From assembly GCF_003864415.1 (NCBI RefSeq), contig NZ_BFFP01000012.1:1-55795 (forward strand): a stretch of 55,795 nucleotides of DNA, written 5' to 3'. The notes under the pieces are model-generated. The model was given only the letters and a program-made list of their open reading frames with translations, was not told the origin of the DNA and made no database searches. Positions within the stretch are counted from its first letter, which is position 1, and every line of letters starts with the position of its first letter. This document shows, piece by piece, positions 1 to 9,309 of this stretch. Source of the DNA: Ligilactobacillus salitolerans. Its GTDB lineage: Bacteria > Bacillota > Bacilli > Lactobacillales > Lactobacillaceae. A program made the position numbers and the translations under genes.

Positions 1-24
1 GATAGAATTGTCTTGGGACATCAT
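1..24 (-). CDS. Partial CDS, N-terminus only
   Basis: The first 24 bases, read on the minus strand, give an ATG-ATG start followed by Ser-Gln-Asp-Asn-Ser-Ile and run off the window edge. A purine-rich GCGAGG motif sits about 6 bases upstream of the first ATG, which makes a genuine start plausible. Too little is visible to name the product. It follows the BI-1 gene on the same strand but is separated from it by a possible terminator. Confidence 0.4.
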
Positions 25-157
25 TAAAACCTCGCTTTGATTGATTTTTGGACACTTTAATCTTAGCACTTGAGGGACAATGATGTCCTTTTTTAGTATT
101 TTGAGAAAAAAATAGTGCTGATGATTTTACTCATCAACACAAAAAAGTGTACACCCC

Positions 158-176
158 AAAAAAGGCGCCGGCCGCC
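158..176 (-). terminator. Possible intrinsic terminator after BI-1 gene
   Basis: On the minus strand a GGCG/CGCC stem with a 5-base GC-rich loop is followed by a run of T residues. It lies about 40 bases after the BI-1 family stop codon. The stem is only four pairs, so strength is uncertain. Confidence 0.4.
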
Positions 177-212
177 GCACGGTCAAACACCTTTTTGAGC
201 TAAAAATCATAC

Positions 213-920
213 TTAATTCTTGCTGCCTTTGCCGCCTGAAAAAATTGAAAGCAGCTGTAAGAACAGGTTGATAAAGTCAAGATACAGTTGTAATGCCCCA
301 GAAACAGCCAACGATGTCGTGTTGACTTGTGAACCATACTCAAGGTACATATTCTTAAAGGTCTGTGAATCCCAAGCAGTCATGATCGTAAAGATGATCA
401 CGCCGATAAAAGCAAAGAAGTAAGTGATCATTGCACTTTGCAAAAAGATGTTGATGATCGACACCACGATCAAAGCAATCAATGCTGCCAAAGCTTGAGT
501 ACCGATCCGAGTCAAGTCGCGTTTAGTAACGGCACCAAGAATTGCCATAACAATAAAGTCGGCTGAAGCAGCCACAAAGGCCATTGAAATGTCGCCAATA
601 TCATAAACCAGTAAGACAACACTTAGGAACAAGCCTTCAACACCAGCAAATGCAAACAGCAGACTAGCACTCATGAGCCCAGAACGATCGGGTTTAAATG
701 AAATCGCAAAAACCATTACCAGCTGGACCGCAAACAACAAGAGCATTGACCACATGCTGCCGGCAAAAAAATTGATCACTTGCATCGGAAAAACACTGGC
801 ACACAGAAAAGCAACCAGAGCAGAAACTGCAACAGCCCCTGCCATAAAGCCATACATCTTAGTGAAGAACCGGTTTAAACCGCTGGCTTCAGGAGTGTAT
901 GTCTGATTCGAATTATTCAT
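213..920 (-). CDS. Bax inhibitor-1 (BI-1) family membrane protein
   Basis: A 235-residue integral membrane protein with about seven hydrophobic segments and little outside them. The C-terminus carries the signature LYLDFINLFLQLLSIF that is typical of the BI-1/YccA/YetJ family. Characterised bacterial members (YetJ) are pH-sensitive calcium leak channels; the role of this one is inferred only. A GGGAG ribosome binding site lies 6-7 bases before the ATG. The gene stands downstream of murC on the same strand after a 174-base gap, so it may be separately transcribed. Family assignment is firm; physiological function is not. Confidence 0.9.
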   Translation of the reverse strand: MNNSNQTYTPEASGLNRFFTKMYGFMAGAVAVSALVAFLCASVFPMQVINFFAGSMWSMLLLFAVQLVMVFAISFKPDRSGLMSASLLFAFAGVEGLFLSVVLLVYDIGDISMAFVAASADFIVMAILGAVTKRDLTRIGTQALAALIALIVVSIINIFLQSAMITYFFAFIGVIIFTIMTAWDSQTFKNMYLEYGSQVNTTSLAVSGALQLYLDFINLFLQLLSIFSGGKGSKN

Positions 921-1094
921 CTGATCTCCCTCTCTTCATCATTCTCGTTATTTTTAAAAGAGCTTCCAAAATCATCATACCATAGGGAAGTATGCCCTAC
1001 AACAAATCTGCCATGGGAAAGCCTGGAGCGCTAGTCAAGACCTCAATACTTTTTGCAAAACAAGTAATTCCAGCCGATCTGTCGGACTTTAAAA

Positions 1095-2426
1095 CTAATT
1101 TTTGCGCAATTTCACTGCGCTCAACAGTGTCTCATAGCTTTGTTCATATTTAGGAATATCCCCGGCGCCCATGAAGACTACCACAGCATCGTGAAAATCT
1201 AACAATGGCGACATATTATCGACACTTAAAACTTCGCCGCCCTTAGTTATTTTTTGTCCTAAGTCAGCAGCAGTTACGCTGCCGTTCTTTTCCCGAATGG
1301 AGCTAAAAATTTCGGTCAAGTAAACCTTGTCTGCCAAATTTAAACTTTCAGCAAACTCATCCATCAACGCAATGGTCCGACTAAAAGTATGCGGCTGGAA
1401 GACAGCTACGATCTCTTTATCCGGGTATTGTTGGCGGGCAGCATCCAAAGTCGCTTTGATCTCATGCGGATGATGCGCATAATCATCAATGATGATCATG
1501 TCTTCAACTTTTTTCTCAGTGAAACGGCGTTTGACACCAGCAAAAGTCAACAGATGCTGCTGGACTTCTGCTTGATCTAATCCTTCCAAGTAGGAAACAG
1601 CGATCACCGCTAAACTGTTCAAGATATTATGTGCGCCAAACATATGGATCTCATAGTTGCCTAAGAAATCTTCTTTAAAGTACACATCAAAACTCGAACC
1701 GCTAGTTGTACGCTTGATGTTTTTAGCCTGAAAATCATCATTTTCATCTGTGCCGTAAAAATAAATCGGCAGCTTAGATTTGATTTGACGTAAGTGCGGA
1801 TCCTTACCCCAAGCAAAAATCGCTTTCTTGGTCTGATCGGCTAAAGTCTGAAAAGCCGCGCAGACGTCATCGATCCCCGTGAAGTAATCTGGATGGTCGA
1901 AATCAATGTTAGTCATGATCGTATAGTCTGGGTGATAGGCGACAAAGTGACGCCTATATTCATCTGCTTCAAACGCAAAAAAGCGCGCGTCGGGCGTTCC
2001 CTTCCCGGTACCATCGCCAACTAAAAAGCTTGTGGGCGAAACACTGCTCAAAACATGTGCTAAAAGGCCAGTCGTACTGGTTTTCCCGTGTGCACCAGCA
2101 ACACCAATACTAGTAGTCTCCTCCACCAGCATTTCAACAACTTCCGGGTAAGTACAGATCTGCAAGCCCATTTGTTTAGCCTGGGCAATTTCAACTTGTT
2201 CATCATCAAAGGCATTTCCCTTCACGATGGTCATATTTTCTGTGATATTTTCACTGTTAAATGGCAGTATTTTGATTCCCGCCTGTTCAAGCCCACGCTG
2301 TGTGAACGTGTATTTATCAATATCAGAACCAATCACTTCACAGCCCTTGTCGTGCAGGATCAATGCTAAAGCACTCATGCCGGTCCCTTTGATACCAACA
2401 AAAAAATAGGTCGTATCCATTCTCAT
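1095..2426 (-). CDS. murC: UDP-N-acetylmuramate--L-alanine ligase MurC
   Basis: A 443-residue cytoplasmic Mur ligase that adds L-alanine to UDP-MurNAc, the first step of the peptidoglycan stem peptide. The N-terminal nucleotide motif GIKGTGMSA is at residues 11-19 and the ATP P-loop GAHGKTSTT at 111-119. The motif [10 protein letters not shown] near residue 325 is typical of MurC. Length matches the family. An AAGAGG site lies 8-9 bases before the first ATG; a second ATG two codons in (2420) is also possible. It directly follows the sftA-type translocase, an order conserved in Bacillus and lactobacilli. Confidence 0.97.
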   Translation of the reverse strand: MRMDTTYFFVGIKGTGMSALALILHDKGCEVIGSDIDKYTFTQRGLEQAGIKILPFNSENITENMTIVKGNAFDDEQVEIAQAKQMGLQICTYPEVVEMLVEETTSIGVAGAHGKTSTTGLLAHVLSSVSPTSFLVGDGTGKGTPDARFFAFEADEYRRHFVAYHPDYTIMTNIDFDHPDYFTGIDDVCAAFQTLADQTKKAIFAWGKDPHLRQIKSKLPIYFYGTDENDDFQAKNIKRTTSGSSFDVYFKEDFLGNYEIHMFGAHNILNSLAVIAVSYLEGLDQAEVQQHLLTFAGVKRRFTEKKVEDMIIIDDYAHHPHEIKATLDAARQQYPDKEIVAVFQPHTFSRTIALMDEFAESLNLADKVYLTEIFSSIREKNGSVTAADLGQKITKGGEVLSVDNMSPLLDFHDAVVVFMGAGDIPKYEQSYETLLSAVKLRKN

Positions 2427-2510
2427 TACAAGTGTCCTCTTTTCAGTTTCTACTGCTATTAGTCTATCATACTTAGTCAGAATTAAAGCTAAATTTTAGA
2501 GTTTTAGTGT

Positions 2511-4943
2511 TTAGTTCTCCCGAATTTTAGCCAAACGTTCTGGCGTCAAGAAAACATCGCGCGGTTTGGAGCCTTTCGCCCCAGAGATATACTGTTTGTT
2601 TTCCAAGTCCTCTACGATACTTGCTGCTCGATTATAACCGACCGAAAAAACCCGCTGCAGCTTGGAAGTTGAAACTGCATCTTCGTTAACGATATAGTTG
2701 AGGACCTGGGGCATCAGCTCATCCTCATTTTCTGATTGACGAGCCTTTTCTTTCAGACCATCCGGGTCAAAAGCATATTGCGGTTGCCCTTGAGCCCTGA
2801 CAAAATCAGTGACCCGATCAACTTCTTCATCAATAAATGTTCCTTGCAGGCGCAAAGCCTGACTCGCGCCATTACCCAGATACAACAAGTCTCCTTTGCC
2901 CAAAAGACGTTCTGCTCCGGCTGAATCTAAAATCGTCCGTGAATCAACTTGACTAGAAACCATAAAGGCTACCCGGGTCGGAATATTATTTTTGATCGTC
3001 CCCGTCACAACGTCGACACTCGGTCTTTGTGTTGCGATCAATAAATGGATCCCCGCTGCTCGGGCTTTGGCAGTAATACGAGCAATATAATCTTGCACTT
3101 CTGAAGCAGCAGCCATCATCAAGTCAGCCAATTCATCGATCACAATGACAATATATGGCATCTTGAGCCCAAAGTCGCCCGCGGCTGCAGCCTTCTCGTT
3201 AAAACTATCAATATTTCGCGCTCCGCTTGCTGCTAAACGCTCATACCTTTCCTCCATCTCCTTGACGACCCATTTCAAGGCTGCCGCAGCAGACTGGGGG
3301 TCTGAGACTACCGGAGCCAAAAGATGCGGAATTTTTTGGTAAGGAGCCATTTCAACCGCCTTCGGGTCGATCAAAAGTAATTTAACTTCTGAAGGTTTGG
3401 CTTTGTACAACAAGGAGATCAGTAAACTATTAATAAAAACAGATTTTCCTGACCCTGTTGCCCCAGCAATCAGACCATGCGGCATCTTCTTTAAATTAGT
3501 TACACGTGGTTTACCGAATAAATCGACCCCTAAAGCAACCGTTAAAGGTGAACGTGCCGACTGAAAGGCTTGTGATTGCAAGACCTCTTTGAGCATCACA
3601 GGCCGGGAAGTTCTATTTGGGATCTCGATGCCAATACTGCTTTTACCAGGAATTGGCGCTTCGATGCGAATATCTTTAGCTGCCAAAGCCAACTTTAAGT
3701 CATCGGTTAAATTTGTGACCTTATTGACCTTAACACCACGCCCTAAAGTGATCTCGAACTGCGTCACAGTCGGACCGATCGTCCAATCTTTAACGGTCCC
3801 ATTCACATGAAAAGCCTGCAGGGTCTCGTTTAAAGTATCTGCTTCTTTCAAAACCCATTCATCGAGCTGTGGATCATCGTCCACTACTGGCTCAGGCAGC
3901 AACTCAAGCCCTGGAAATTGATAACTGGCATCTGCCGCTTCAGTTGCAGCCTGCTTAGTATCTTTGACAAGACTTTCGTGCTGCGAAAACAGACTTAAGT
4001 TTCGCTGATCATTTTGCTCAAAATCTAAGATATCAGCGAAAGAACGATTTAAGGCCCGCTCTTTAGGCTCTATTCGTTGGGGCTGTTGATCTCTGATTAC
4101 GAGTTCAGTATGTTCTTTTTCATCGTTCTTGCTGTCCGACTGCTCTGCTTTCTCTGGAGAAATTGCAGGACTAAGCTCTTGTTGTTCTTTCTTTGGAACA
4201 AAAACTTCAGTTGGTTCTTTAGGACCCGCTAGAATAGTCTGTACAGGTTTTGTTTCAACTTGAGGCTGATGAGTGGCAGCCTCGTCCAAATCTAGGGGCT
4301 TTTCACCCAAATAAGTCAGCTTTTCAGCTTGATTTTCATCTGGCAAGATCAGTTGATCCTGAACCTCTGCTGCTTGAACTGTTCCGTCATTTAAATCCTC
4401 TGCTTTTTCGTCTAAGCCGCTTCTTAGATGTTGCGGCAAGAATGTTTCCGTAGGTAAGATAACTTCAGACTCGCTTTGACTTGAGAAAGCCTGATCAGCC
4501 TCGGCCGACTGAGTACTTGAAAAAGCTGGCCCCTTTTGATCCTCGCCTTGAGCTGCAGTTTTTGCTGGTTGATTTGCCTTGCTTTGTAAGTCTGCAGTCA
4601 AGTCAAAAGTAGGCTCGCTGCCATCTTCCTGATCTGACAACCAAAAATAGGTTTCTGCCTTTTTGTGCAATTCTTGGTATAAACGCGGATAAGAAATCGT
4701 TGGCGCAGCTTTTTTGGATTGCGACCTATTTAAGATCGAAGGAGGAATATAAGACGGTCGAAAAGGTCTTGAACTGATCGCTGTTTGAGAAACTTGAACA
4801 CGAACTTCATGCTGTGCATCCTGCTGTGCAACAGACCGATGAACATGGGCATCTTTTTTTCTATTAAATTTTTCAGGTGTGCTCATTTGTTTTTTCGGAC
4901 CACGCTGTACTCGATAAAATGCTGGTCCATCATAATGTTTCAT
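2511..4943 (-). CDS. sftA: DNA translocase of the FtsK/SpoIIIE family, SftA-like
   Basis: An 810-residue hexameric-motor ATPase that pumps chromosomal DNA. Unlike membrane-anchored FtsK it has no N-terminal transmembrane segments: residues 1 to about 350 are a low-complexity, Glu/Gln-rich linker. The motor follows, with Walker A GATGSGKS near residues 488-496 and Walker B VIDELADLM near 602. A C-terminal winged-helix gamma domain (from about 740) would read DNA polarity motifs. The soluble architecture and the ytpR-sftA-murC order match Bacillus subtilis SftA (YtpT), which helps clear DNA from the closing septum. The assignment to SftA rather than FtsK rests on these two points. Confidence 0.92.
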   Translation of the reverse strand: MKHYDGPAFYRVQRGPKKQMSTPEKFNRKKDAHVHRSVAQQDAQHEVRVQVSQTAISSRPFRPSYIPPSILNRSQSKKAAPTISYPRLYQELHKKAETYFWLSDQEDGSEPTFDLTADLQSKANQPAKTAAQGEDQKGPAFSSTQSAEADQAFSSQSESEVILPTETFLPQHLRSGLDEKAEDLNDGTVQAAEVQDQLILPDENQAEKLTYLGEKPLDLDEAATHQPQVETKPVQTILAGPKEPTEVFVPKKEQQELSPAISPEKAEQSDSKNDEKEHTELVIRDQQPQRIEPKERALNRSFADILDFEQNDQRNLSLFSQHESLVKDTKQAATEAADASYQFPGLELLPEPVVDDDPQLDEWVLKEADTLNETLQAFHVNGTVKDWTIGPTVTQFEITLGRGVKVNKVTNLTDDLKLALAAKDIRIEAPIPGKSSIGIEIPNRTSRPVMLKEVLQSQAFQSARSPLTVALGVDLFGKPRVTNLKKMPHGLIAGATGSGKSVFINSLLISLLYKAKPSEVKLLLIDPKAVEMAPYQKIPHLLAPVVSDPQSAAAALKWVVKEMEERYERLAASGARNIDSFNEKAAAAGDFGLKMPYIVIVIDELADLMMAAASEVQDYIARITAKARAAGIHLLIATQRPSVDVVTGTIKNNIPTRVAFMVSSQVDSRTILDSAGAERLLGKGDLLYLGNGASQALRLQGTFIDEEVDRVTDFVRAQGQPQYAFDPDGLKEKARQSENEDELMPQVLNYIVNEDAVSTSKLQRVFSVGYNRAASIVEDLENKQYISGAKGSKPRDVFLTPERLAKIREN

Positions 4944-4962
4944 CAGTTAATCATCCAATCAT

Positions 4963-5007
4963 AAAAAAATCGGGCAGTGTTCCTTGCAAAAATGCACCCA
5001 CTACCCG
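4963..5007 (-). terminator. Intrinsic terminator downstream of ytpR
   Basis: On the minus strand a nine-pair stem (CGGGTAGTG with CACTGCCCG, one G-T wobble) closes a loop and is followed by a run of seven T. It lies between ytpR and the sftA start, so sftA may be partly uncoupled from ytpR. Confidence 0.75.
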
Positions 5008-5074
5008 GATAAAAGAGCAAACCATGGCACATAACGTTTGCCATAAGGAGCTCGCCCTACCAATTAAATTCCTT

Positions 5075-5716
5075 TTAAGCTGAGAACAAACTTGCAGCTT
5101 GTAAAAAATCAAATGCTTCGCCGACTTGATAATCAGCAGCGGGAAGTTCAAGGATGCCGCGCTTTTGCGGAGCATTTGGCAAGGCCAGCTCGCGTGCTGA
5201 ACAAACCATACCAAAGCTGTCGATCCCACGGAGTTTACCCGGCCAGATAATTGCACCAGAAGGCATCATCGCACCAACTTTAGCAATGACAACTTTCTGC
5301 CCCGCGGCAATATTAGGTGCACCGCAGACAATCTGCAAGTGCTCGTCGCCATCGACTAGAACAGATAAAACATGCAAATGATCCGAGTCAGGATGTTCTT
5401 CCATTGTCTCCACATAGCCGACCACGAAGTGCGGCTGATCATCAACAACTAGTTCGGCAGGCATCCCATTTGCGAGCAATTGCTGGTTTAAAAGTTCTAC
5501 TTGTTCGGCGGTCAAATTGACTTGACCAGCTGCATTTAATTGCGGCAAATATGTTGAAGCGGCAAAAAAGTTATAACCTAACGTTTTACCGCTTTTTTCA
5601 TCATAAATTCGCACGATATTATTTTTCTTTTCATAAACTTGTTGCGTGGTATCCTGACGTAAAACGACCATCAGGACATCACCGGTTTGTGCCAAATTGT
5701 AACTTGCGATCAGCAT
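5075..5716 (-). CDS. ytpR: YtpR-family tRNA-binding domain protein
   Basis: A 213-residue cytoplasmic protein. Residues 1 to about 95 resemble the DUF4479 N-terminal domain; residues 97-205 form an EMAP-II/Arc1p-like tRNA-binding OB fold with HPDSDHLHVLSV and GIDSFGMVCSARELAL. The same fold occurs at the N-terminus of PheT, but this protein lacks the rest of PheT. Its substrate and role are not established. GAGGAG lies about 12 bases upstream of the ATG. It sits between the thioredoxin-like ytpP and sftA, as in Bacillus. Confidence 0.9.
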   Translation of the reverse strand: MLIASYNLAQTGDVLMVVLRQDTTQQVYEKKNNIVRIYDEKSGKTLGYNFFAASTYLPQLNAAGQVNLTAEQVELLNQQLLANGMPAELVVDDQPHFVVGYVETMEEHPDSDHLHVLSVLVDGDEHLQIVCGAPNIAAGQKVVIAKVGAMMPSGAIIWPGKLRGIDSFGMVCSARELALPNAPQKRGILELPAADYQVGEAFDFLQAASLFSA

Positions 5717-5749
5717 AATTTTAAATTAGTCTCCTCTATCCCTTGATAA

Positions 5750-6070
5750 TTATTTAGCAGCAACTAAGAAATCTTCAACTTCTGCTTTAGTTTTCCGATC
5801 TTTATTCACGAAACGACTAACTTCTTTGCCGTCTTGATAAACAATAAAGCTTGGGATCCCCATAACCATCAATTCTTGGCAAAGATCGATATTCTCGTCA
5901 CGATCGACCTGAATAAAGGTATAATCGGCAAAATCCGCTTCGATCTCAGGCATTGCCGGTTTAATAAAACGGCAATCCGGGCACCAATCAGCGGTAAAGA
6001 ACAGAACATATTGCCCAGAGCCAAGCTTTTCTTCTAATTGTTGTTTATTCATTTTAGCTAACATTTCCAT
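5750..6070 (-). CDS. ytpP: Thioredoxin-like protein YtpP
   Basis: A 106-residue single-domain thioredoxin fold. The redox motif is WCPDC at residues 29-33, rather than the WCGPC of housekeeping thioredoxin, and the cis-proline is in GIPSF near residue 75. It probably acts as a cytoplasmic thiol-disulfide oxidoreductase; the partner is unknown. GGAGG is 7-8 bases before the ATG at 6070; an alternative ATG lies at 6052. The mRNA leader upstream folds into a three-way junction (6092-6173). Confidence 0.9.
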   Translation of the reverse strand: MEMLAKMNKQQLEEKLGSGQYVLFFTADWCPDCRFIKPAMPEIEADFADYTFIQVDRDENIDLCQELMVMGIPSFIVYQDGKEVSRFVNKDRKTKAEVEDFLVAAK

Positions 6071-6091
6071 GATAGTACCTCCAAAAATAAA

Positions 6092-6173
6092 AGGGCAAAG
6101 ATCGCATTAACAAACTCACAATACTGCGATCTGCATGCTGGCTGCTAGTTGCAAGCTCTCAGCCTGCTGCCCT
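6092..6173 (-). ncRNA. Structured leader RNA upstream of ytpP (candidate cis-regulatory RNA)
   Basis: In minus-strand sense the closing helix P1 pairs AGGGCA (6173-6168) with TGCCCT (6097-6092). P2 pairs GGCTG (6164-6160) with CAGCC (6144-6140). P3 pairs GATCGCA (6131-6125) with TGCGATC (6106-6100). Together they make a three-way junction directly followed by TTTTATTTTT and the GGAGG of ytpP. The P1/P3 side with its T-rich tail could act as an attenuator. It does not match a leader class I recognise. Structure is seen in the sequence; regulation is inferred. Confidence 0.45.
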
Positions 6174-6247
6174 GTGTAAGTGTTTAAAATCAATTATAGT
6201 ATAATTCCAGCCATTTTCATATCTTAATGTTTACCGCAATGTGAAGC

Positions 6248-6898
6248 TTAATTTTTACTTTCAAAACGGGCAGCCAGCTTATAAATCGGTTGTCCCTTTT
6301 GACTAAATTTTTCCTCGTATTCAGTCATCACATTGTCAGCAGCTTCTTTTGAATGATGCAGATCCAACCAGACTTGGTCAAAGACCATCCCGTAGTTGTT
6401 CAGCGAAGCTAAAGAATATTCAAAAAGCCCCTGGTTATCTGTCTTGAATTCAAGCAGGCCGTCTGAGGCGATAATTTGCTGATACTGAGCCAGGAATGTC
6501 CGGTAAGTCAACCGCCGTTTAGCATGCCGTTTTTTGGGCCAAGGATCAGAGAAATTCAGGTAGATCCCGGCAACTTCGCCTGGCGCAAACATTTCTGTGA
6601 TCTCATTGCCATCGCCGCAGATAAACTGCAGGTTGGGTAAATTGGCTGCCAATTGTTTTTTTAATGCGATCCCAGTCGCCGTTGTCTGAACCTCTAAGCC
6701 GATAAAATTCTTATCTGGGTTTTGACGTGCCATTTCTAGGATGAACCGTCCCTTTCCCATTCCAACTTCGATCATTAAAGGTTGTCTGGCGGCAAATCGT
6801 TCCTGCCATTGACCACGAAATTTTTGCGGTTCTGTGACTACATATTGCGGATTTTCTTGAATTAATGGTAAAGCCCAGGGTTTATTTTTTAATCTCAT
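6248..6898 (-). CDS. trmB: tRNA (guanine-N7-)-methyltransferase
   Basis: A 216-residue Rossmann-fold methyltransferase that makes m7G46 in the tRNA variable loop using S-adenosylmethionine. The SAM-binding motif [14 protein letters not shown] and the family motif [15 protein letters not shown] are clear. I chose the ATG at 6898 because AGGAGG lies 5 bases upstream; an in-frame TTG at 6910 would place the start within that binding site. A perfect CTGCGA/TCGCAG hairpin sits just before the binding site. It follows ytmP, a conserved neighbour. Confidence 0.95.
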   Translation of the reverse strand: MRLKNKPWALPLIQENPQYVVTEPQKFRGQWQERFAARQPLMIEVGMGKGRFILEMARQNPDKNFIGLEVQTTATGIALKKQLAANLPNLQFICGDGNEITEMFAPGEVAGIYLNFSDPWPKKRHAKRRLTYRTFLAQYQQIIASDGLLEFKTDNQGLFEYSLASLNNYGMVFDQVWLDLHHSKEAADNVMTEYEEKFSQKGQPIYKLAARFESKN

Positions 6899-6962
6899 TT
6901 CTTCCTCCAAGCTGCGAAGAAATCGCAGTTAAGTTTCTTTGCTCACACTACTATTTTACCGC

Positions 6963-6999
6963 AAAAAATCCCCAGGGGTTCTGCTTCCCTGAGGGATCC
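6963..6999 (-). terminator. Intrinsic terminator between ytmP and trmB
   Basis: Minus-strand stem ATCCCTCAGGG with CCCTGGGGAT (one bulged base) followed by six T. It lies between the ytmP stop and the trmB start, so trmB may have its own promoter or depend on read-through. Confidence 0.65.
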
Positions 7000-7055
7000 T
7001 TACTTACTAGAACTAAAACTATGAACTTTATTTAAGCTGCTCTGATATCGTTAAG

Positions 7056-7847
7056 TTATGCGTAAATATTTGTAAAAATTGCTTGTATTTTGAGTATGTC
7101 TTGGTTCATTTCATGGAAACGACCACGCCGATAGTGATACTTTACGTCCAAAAGGAGATTCATCAGTGCATACCACTGAATTCGAAACTCCATTGCCTCC
7201 GGTAATTCTTTTCCAAAATAGCTTTCCAGCCATTGCTTCCAATCTGCGCGTGGGACATAGCGGCACATTAACATGCTGAGATCCTTTGCTGGGTCAGCAA
7301 ACATTACTGATTCCCAATCCACAAGGTACAAATCACCCGAATCAGACAAGAGAAAATTCTTGCGATTCAAGTCACCATGCGAAACCTCATACTGGCTTTC
7401 TTCATATTGCGGTAAGTGCGTCTCAAGGTAAGCGGCGCATTTTTTCAATAAGGGATGTGCCAGCAACTCTGCTGGAACTCCGCGAAAGTACAAGGTCAAA
7501 AAATCCTCTGGATGATAATGCACACCACCGACTTTCTCGAGCATCCTCTTTAAGAGGTCTGAATGATGGACCCTGCTTAATAAGTCAAGGACTCGAGTTG
7601 AATGCATCTCGCTACGCTCAAGACAACGCCCATTCATCCATTGTTGTGCCGTCAAAGTGTCGCCGGTCTGCATCCGTTTAGACCATATCAGCTTAGGAGT
7701 GATCTCCTCAAGTGAAAGAGCCGCAATAAACGGTGATGGATTCCGCTTCAAGAAAACTTTTTCCTGCTGCTTGATCCCCATATATGCCGTACCAGTATCT
7801 CCGCCGATTGGGAGCACTTGCCAGCCATTCTCTAAATTGAGATCCAT
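7056..7847 (-). CDS. ytmP: YtmP-like phosphotransferase (choline/aminoglycoside kinase fold)
   Basis: A 263-residue protein with the protein-kinase-like phosphotransferase fold. The catalytic HGDLNRKNFLL is at residues 157-167 and the metal-binding DWES at 177-180. The family resembles choline/ethanolamine kinases but its substrate is not established, so no pathway is assigned. AAAGGAG lies 10 bases before the ATG. It is placed between ecsB and trmB; the ytmP-trmB pairing is conserved in Firmicutes. Confidence 0.88.
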   Translation of the reverse strand: MDLNLENGWQVLPIGGDTGTAYMGIKQQEKVFLKRNPSPFIAALSLEEITPKLIWSKRMQTGDTLTAQQWMNGRCLERSEMHSTRVLDLLSRVHHSDLLKRMLEKVGGVHYHPEDFLTLYFRGVPAELLAHPLLKKCAAYLETHLPQYEESQYEVSHGDLNRKNFLLSDSGDLYLVDWESVMFADPAKDLSMLMCRYVPRADWKQWLESYFGKELPEAMEFRIQWYALMNLLLDVKYHYRRGRFHEMNQDILKIQAIFTNIYA

Positions 7848-7938
7848 CTGGACAACGCTCCTTTTCAGTTCATAATTATCAGTCTGACTTCCTCAGAACT
7901 GATCACTACATCAAGTCTACAAATTCACGCTATTGGTG

Positions 7939-9159
7939 TCAAGCAATTTTCTTAAGTCTCAATTTGCTGTATATTCTTGCAAGCAGCCAGCTCTCAACCA
8001 GCAATAAAAGCAGGCCCAGCAAGGTTTTTACCAGTCCAAAGCCTTGGGTAGCCAGCGGAATAGTGAAGAGTATCGTGCTGGCTAAAAGCAGAGAAAATAA
8101 GACCCAAGAAAATGCTTTAAATTTATTTTGTATATTTATAGGATACGTGTGCATAAATACAACTTCATCGTACATCATGTAGATCGGCAATAATTGAAAA
8201 GCTATCAAATAAATGAAAAGTGCAGCAATCGCCAGTGCCAACCAGTAATTTGGCAGGAAGAATAGGATCAGCCAACACAAGAATGTTAATCTTAAATACA
8301 AACTGCTGTACTCTCCGCTGCGAAGAAAACCGCGCCAGAAAAGGTACTTAAAAAATCCCGCTGAACTTGGTTTAGCTTGAGGTAAGAGCCTGTCTAGATA
8401 GCGGCGCCGTTTCGGTTGCGGCGAAAGAGTCGCAACATCCGTAAACATATTAAAAAAGCGGGCTAACTGCGATTGACGCCCATCTTCTTTTGTATTGGCA
8501 TAACGCCAGTCCAGCGGGCTTTGTGCCAGCTTAACTTTTTGCAAGGATCTAAGGGTACCCGCCAAGATAAGCGCCAAAATTAAGCTCAAGAGACTGCTTA
8601 GATATAAACCGCCTGCTAAAATAACTGCAGGAAGCAGCCAAGCAAATACAACTTGCCATTTCCAATTCCGGGGCAAAGGAAGATACATCGCTGCTCCTTG
8701 CTGCTCGATCCGTTGGATCGCCAAGACCAGCTGCGTCAGCCCTAAACAAATAGAACTTGCCAGACTTAAATGGGCTGCCAATAATAAAAACGGCAATAAT
8801 AAGCAGAAGTACACAACTTGAACTGTTCCAACTACTGTGGCACTGTGCTGAAAAGCTGCCTTAAAATAGTCGCGCATTCCTTGCTCGCGCGGCAGCAAAA
8901 ATACCGGATCCGGTTTTTTTAGAAGAGTCGCCAATTGATTGCTATGCAGCAAGAAAAGCAAGATCAAGGCTGCCAGTGGTTTTGCCCACCAGAGATCGCT
9001 TTGCGGTGAAAGCGACTTTAAGAAATTCGAATATGAAAGTGCTGCAGCTCCAAATAAAAAGAGCAGCGCGATCACAAAATGATCATTAAAAACAAAGCGC
9101 AAGTATTTCAAAAGTTTTTGCTGGTATGACGCGCGTCGTTTTTTCCATAGTTCATTCAT
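7939..9159 (-). CDS. ecsB: ABC transporter permease EcsB
   Basis: A 406-residue polytopic membrane protein, start chosen at the ATG at 9159 with AAAGGCGG 10 bases upstream; the longer reading frame to 9219 adds an unlikely N-terminus. Strongly hydrophobic segments alternate with basic loops, and the length equals that of typical EcsB (about 400). EcsB is the membrane partner of EcsA; in Bacillus the pair influences protein secretion and intramembrane proteolysis by RasP. Here it is separated from ecsA by an unrelated exporter gene, which is unusual. Confidence 0.88.
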   Translation of the reverse strand: MNELWKKRRASYQQKLLKYLRFVFNDHFVIALLFLFGAAALSYSNFLKSLSPQSDLWWAKPLAALILLFLLHSNQLATLLKKPDPVFLLPREQGMRDYFKAAFQHSATVVGTVQVVYFCLLLPFLLLAAHLSLASSICLGLTQLVLAIQRIEQQGAAMYLPLPRNWKWQVVFAWLLPAVILAGGLYLSSLLSLILALILAGTLRSLQKVKLAQSPLDWRYANTKEDGRQSQLARFFNMFTDVATLSPQPKRRRYLDRLLPQAKPSSAGFFKYLFWRGFLRSGEYSSLYLRLTFLCWLILFFLPNYWLALAIAALFIYLIAFQLLPIYMMYDEVVFMHTYPINIQNKFKAFSWVLFSLLLASTILFTIPLATQGFGLVKTLLGLLLLLVESWLLARIYSKLRLKKIA

Positions 9160-9309
9160 ACTAATGAACCGCCTTTCTGCGCCAGGTACCAAATGGATGA
9201 AAAACCAAGGTCCTGACACAATTTTTTCGTTTCATTTTCTCAGAGATCAATAATATTTTAGGTAATGGTTGAATTTCAGAGGCTAAATTGCAGTTTCGCT
9301 GCCATGAAG

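Noticed and set aside
4951-5256. 101-codon minus ORF overlapping the end of ytpR, considered as a frameshifted ytpR extension
   Set aside because: ytpR itself is complete with the normal domain end, and the ORF runs through its terminator hairpin.
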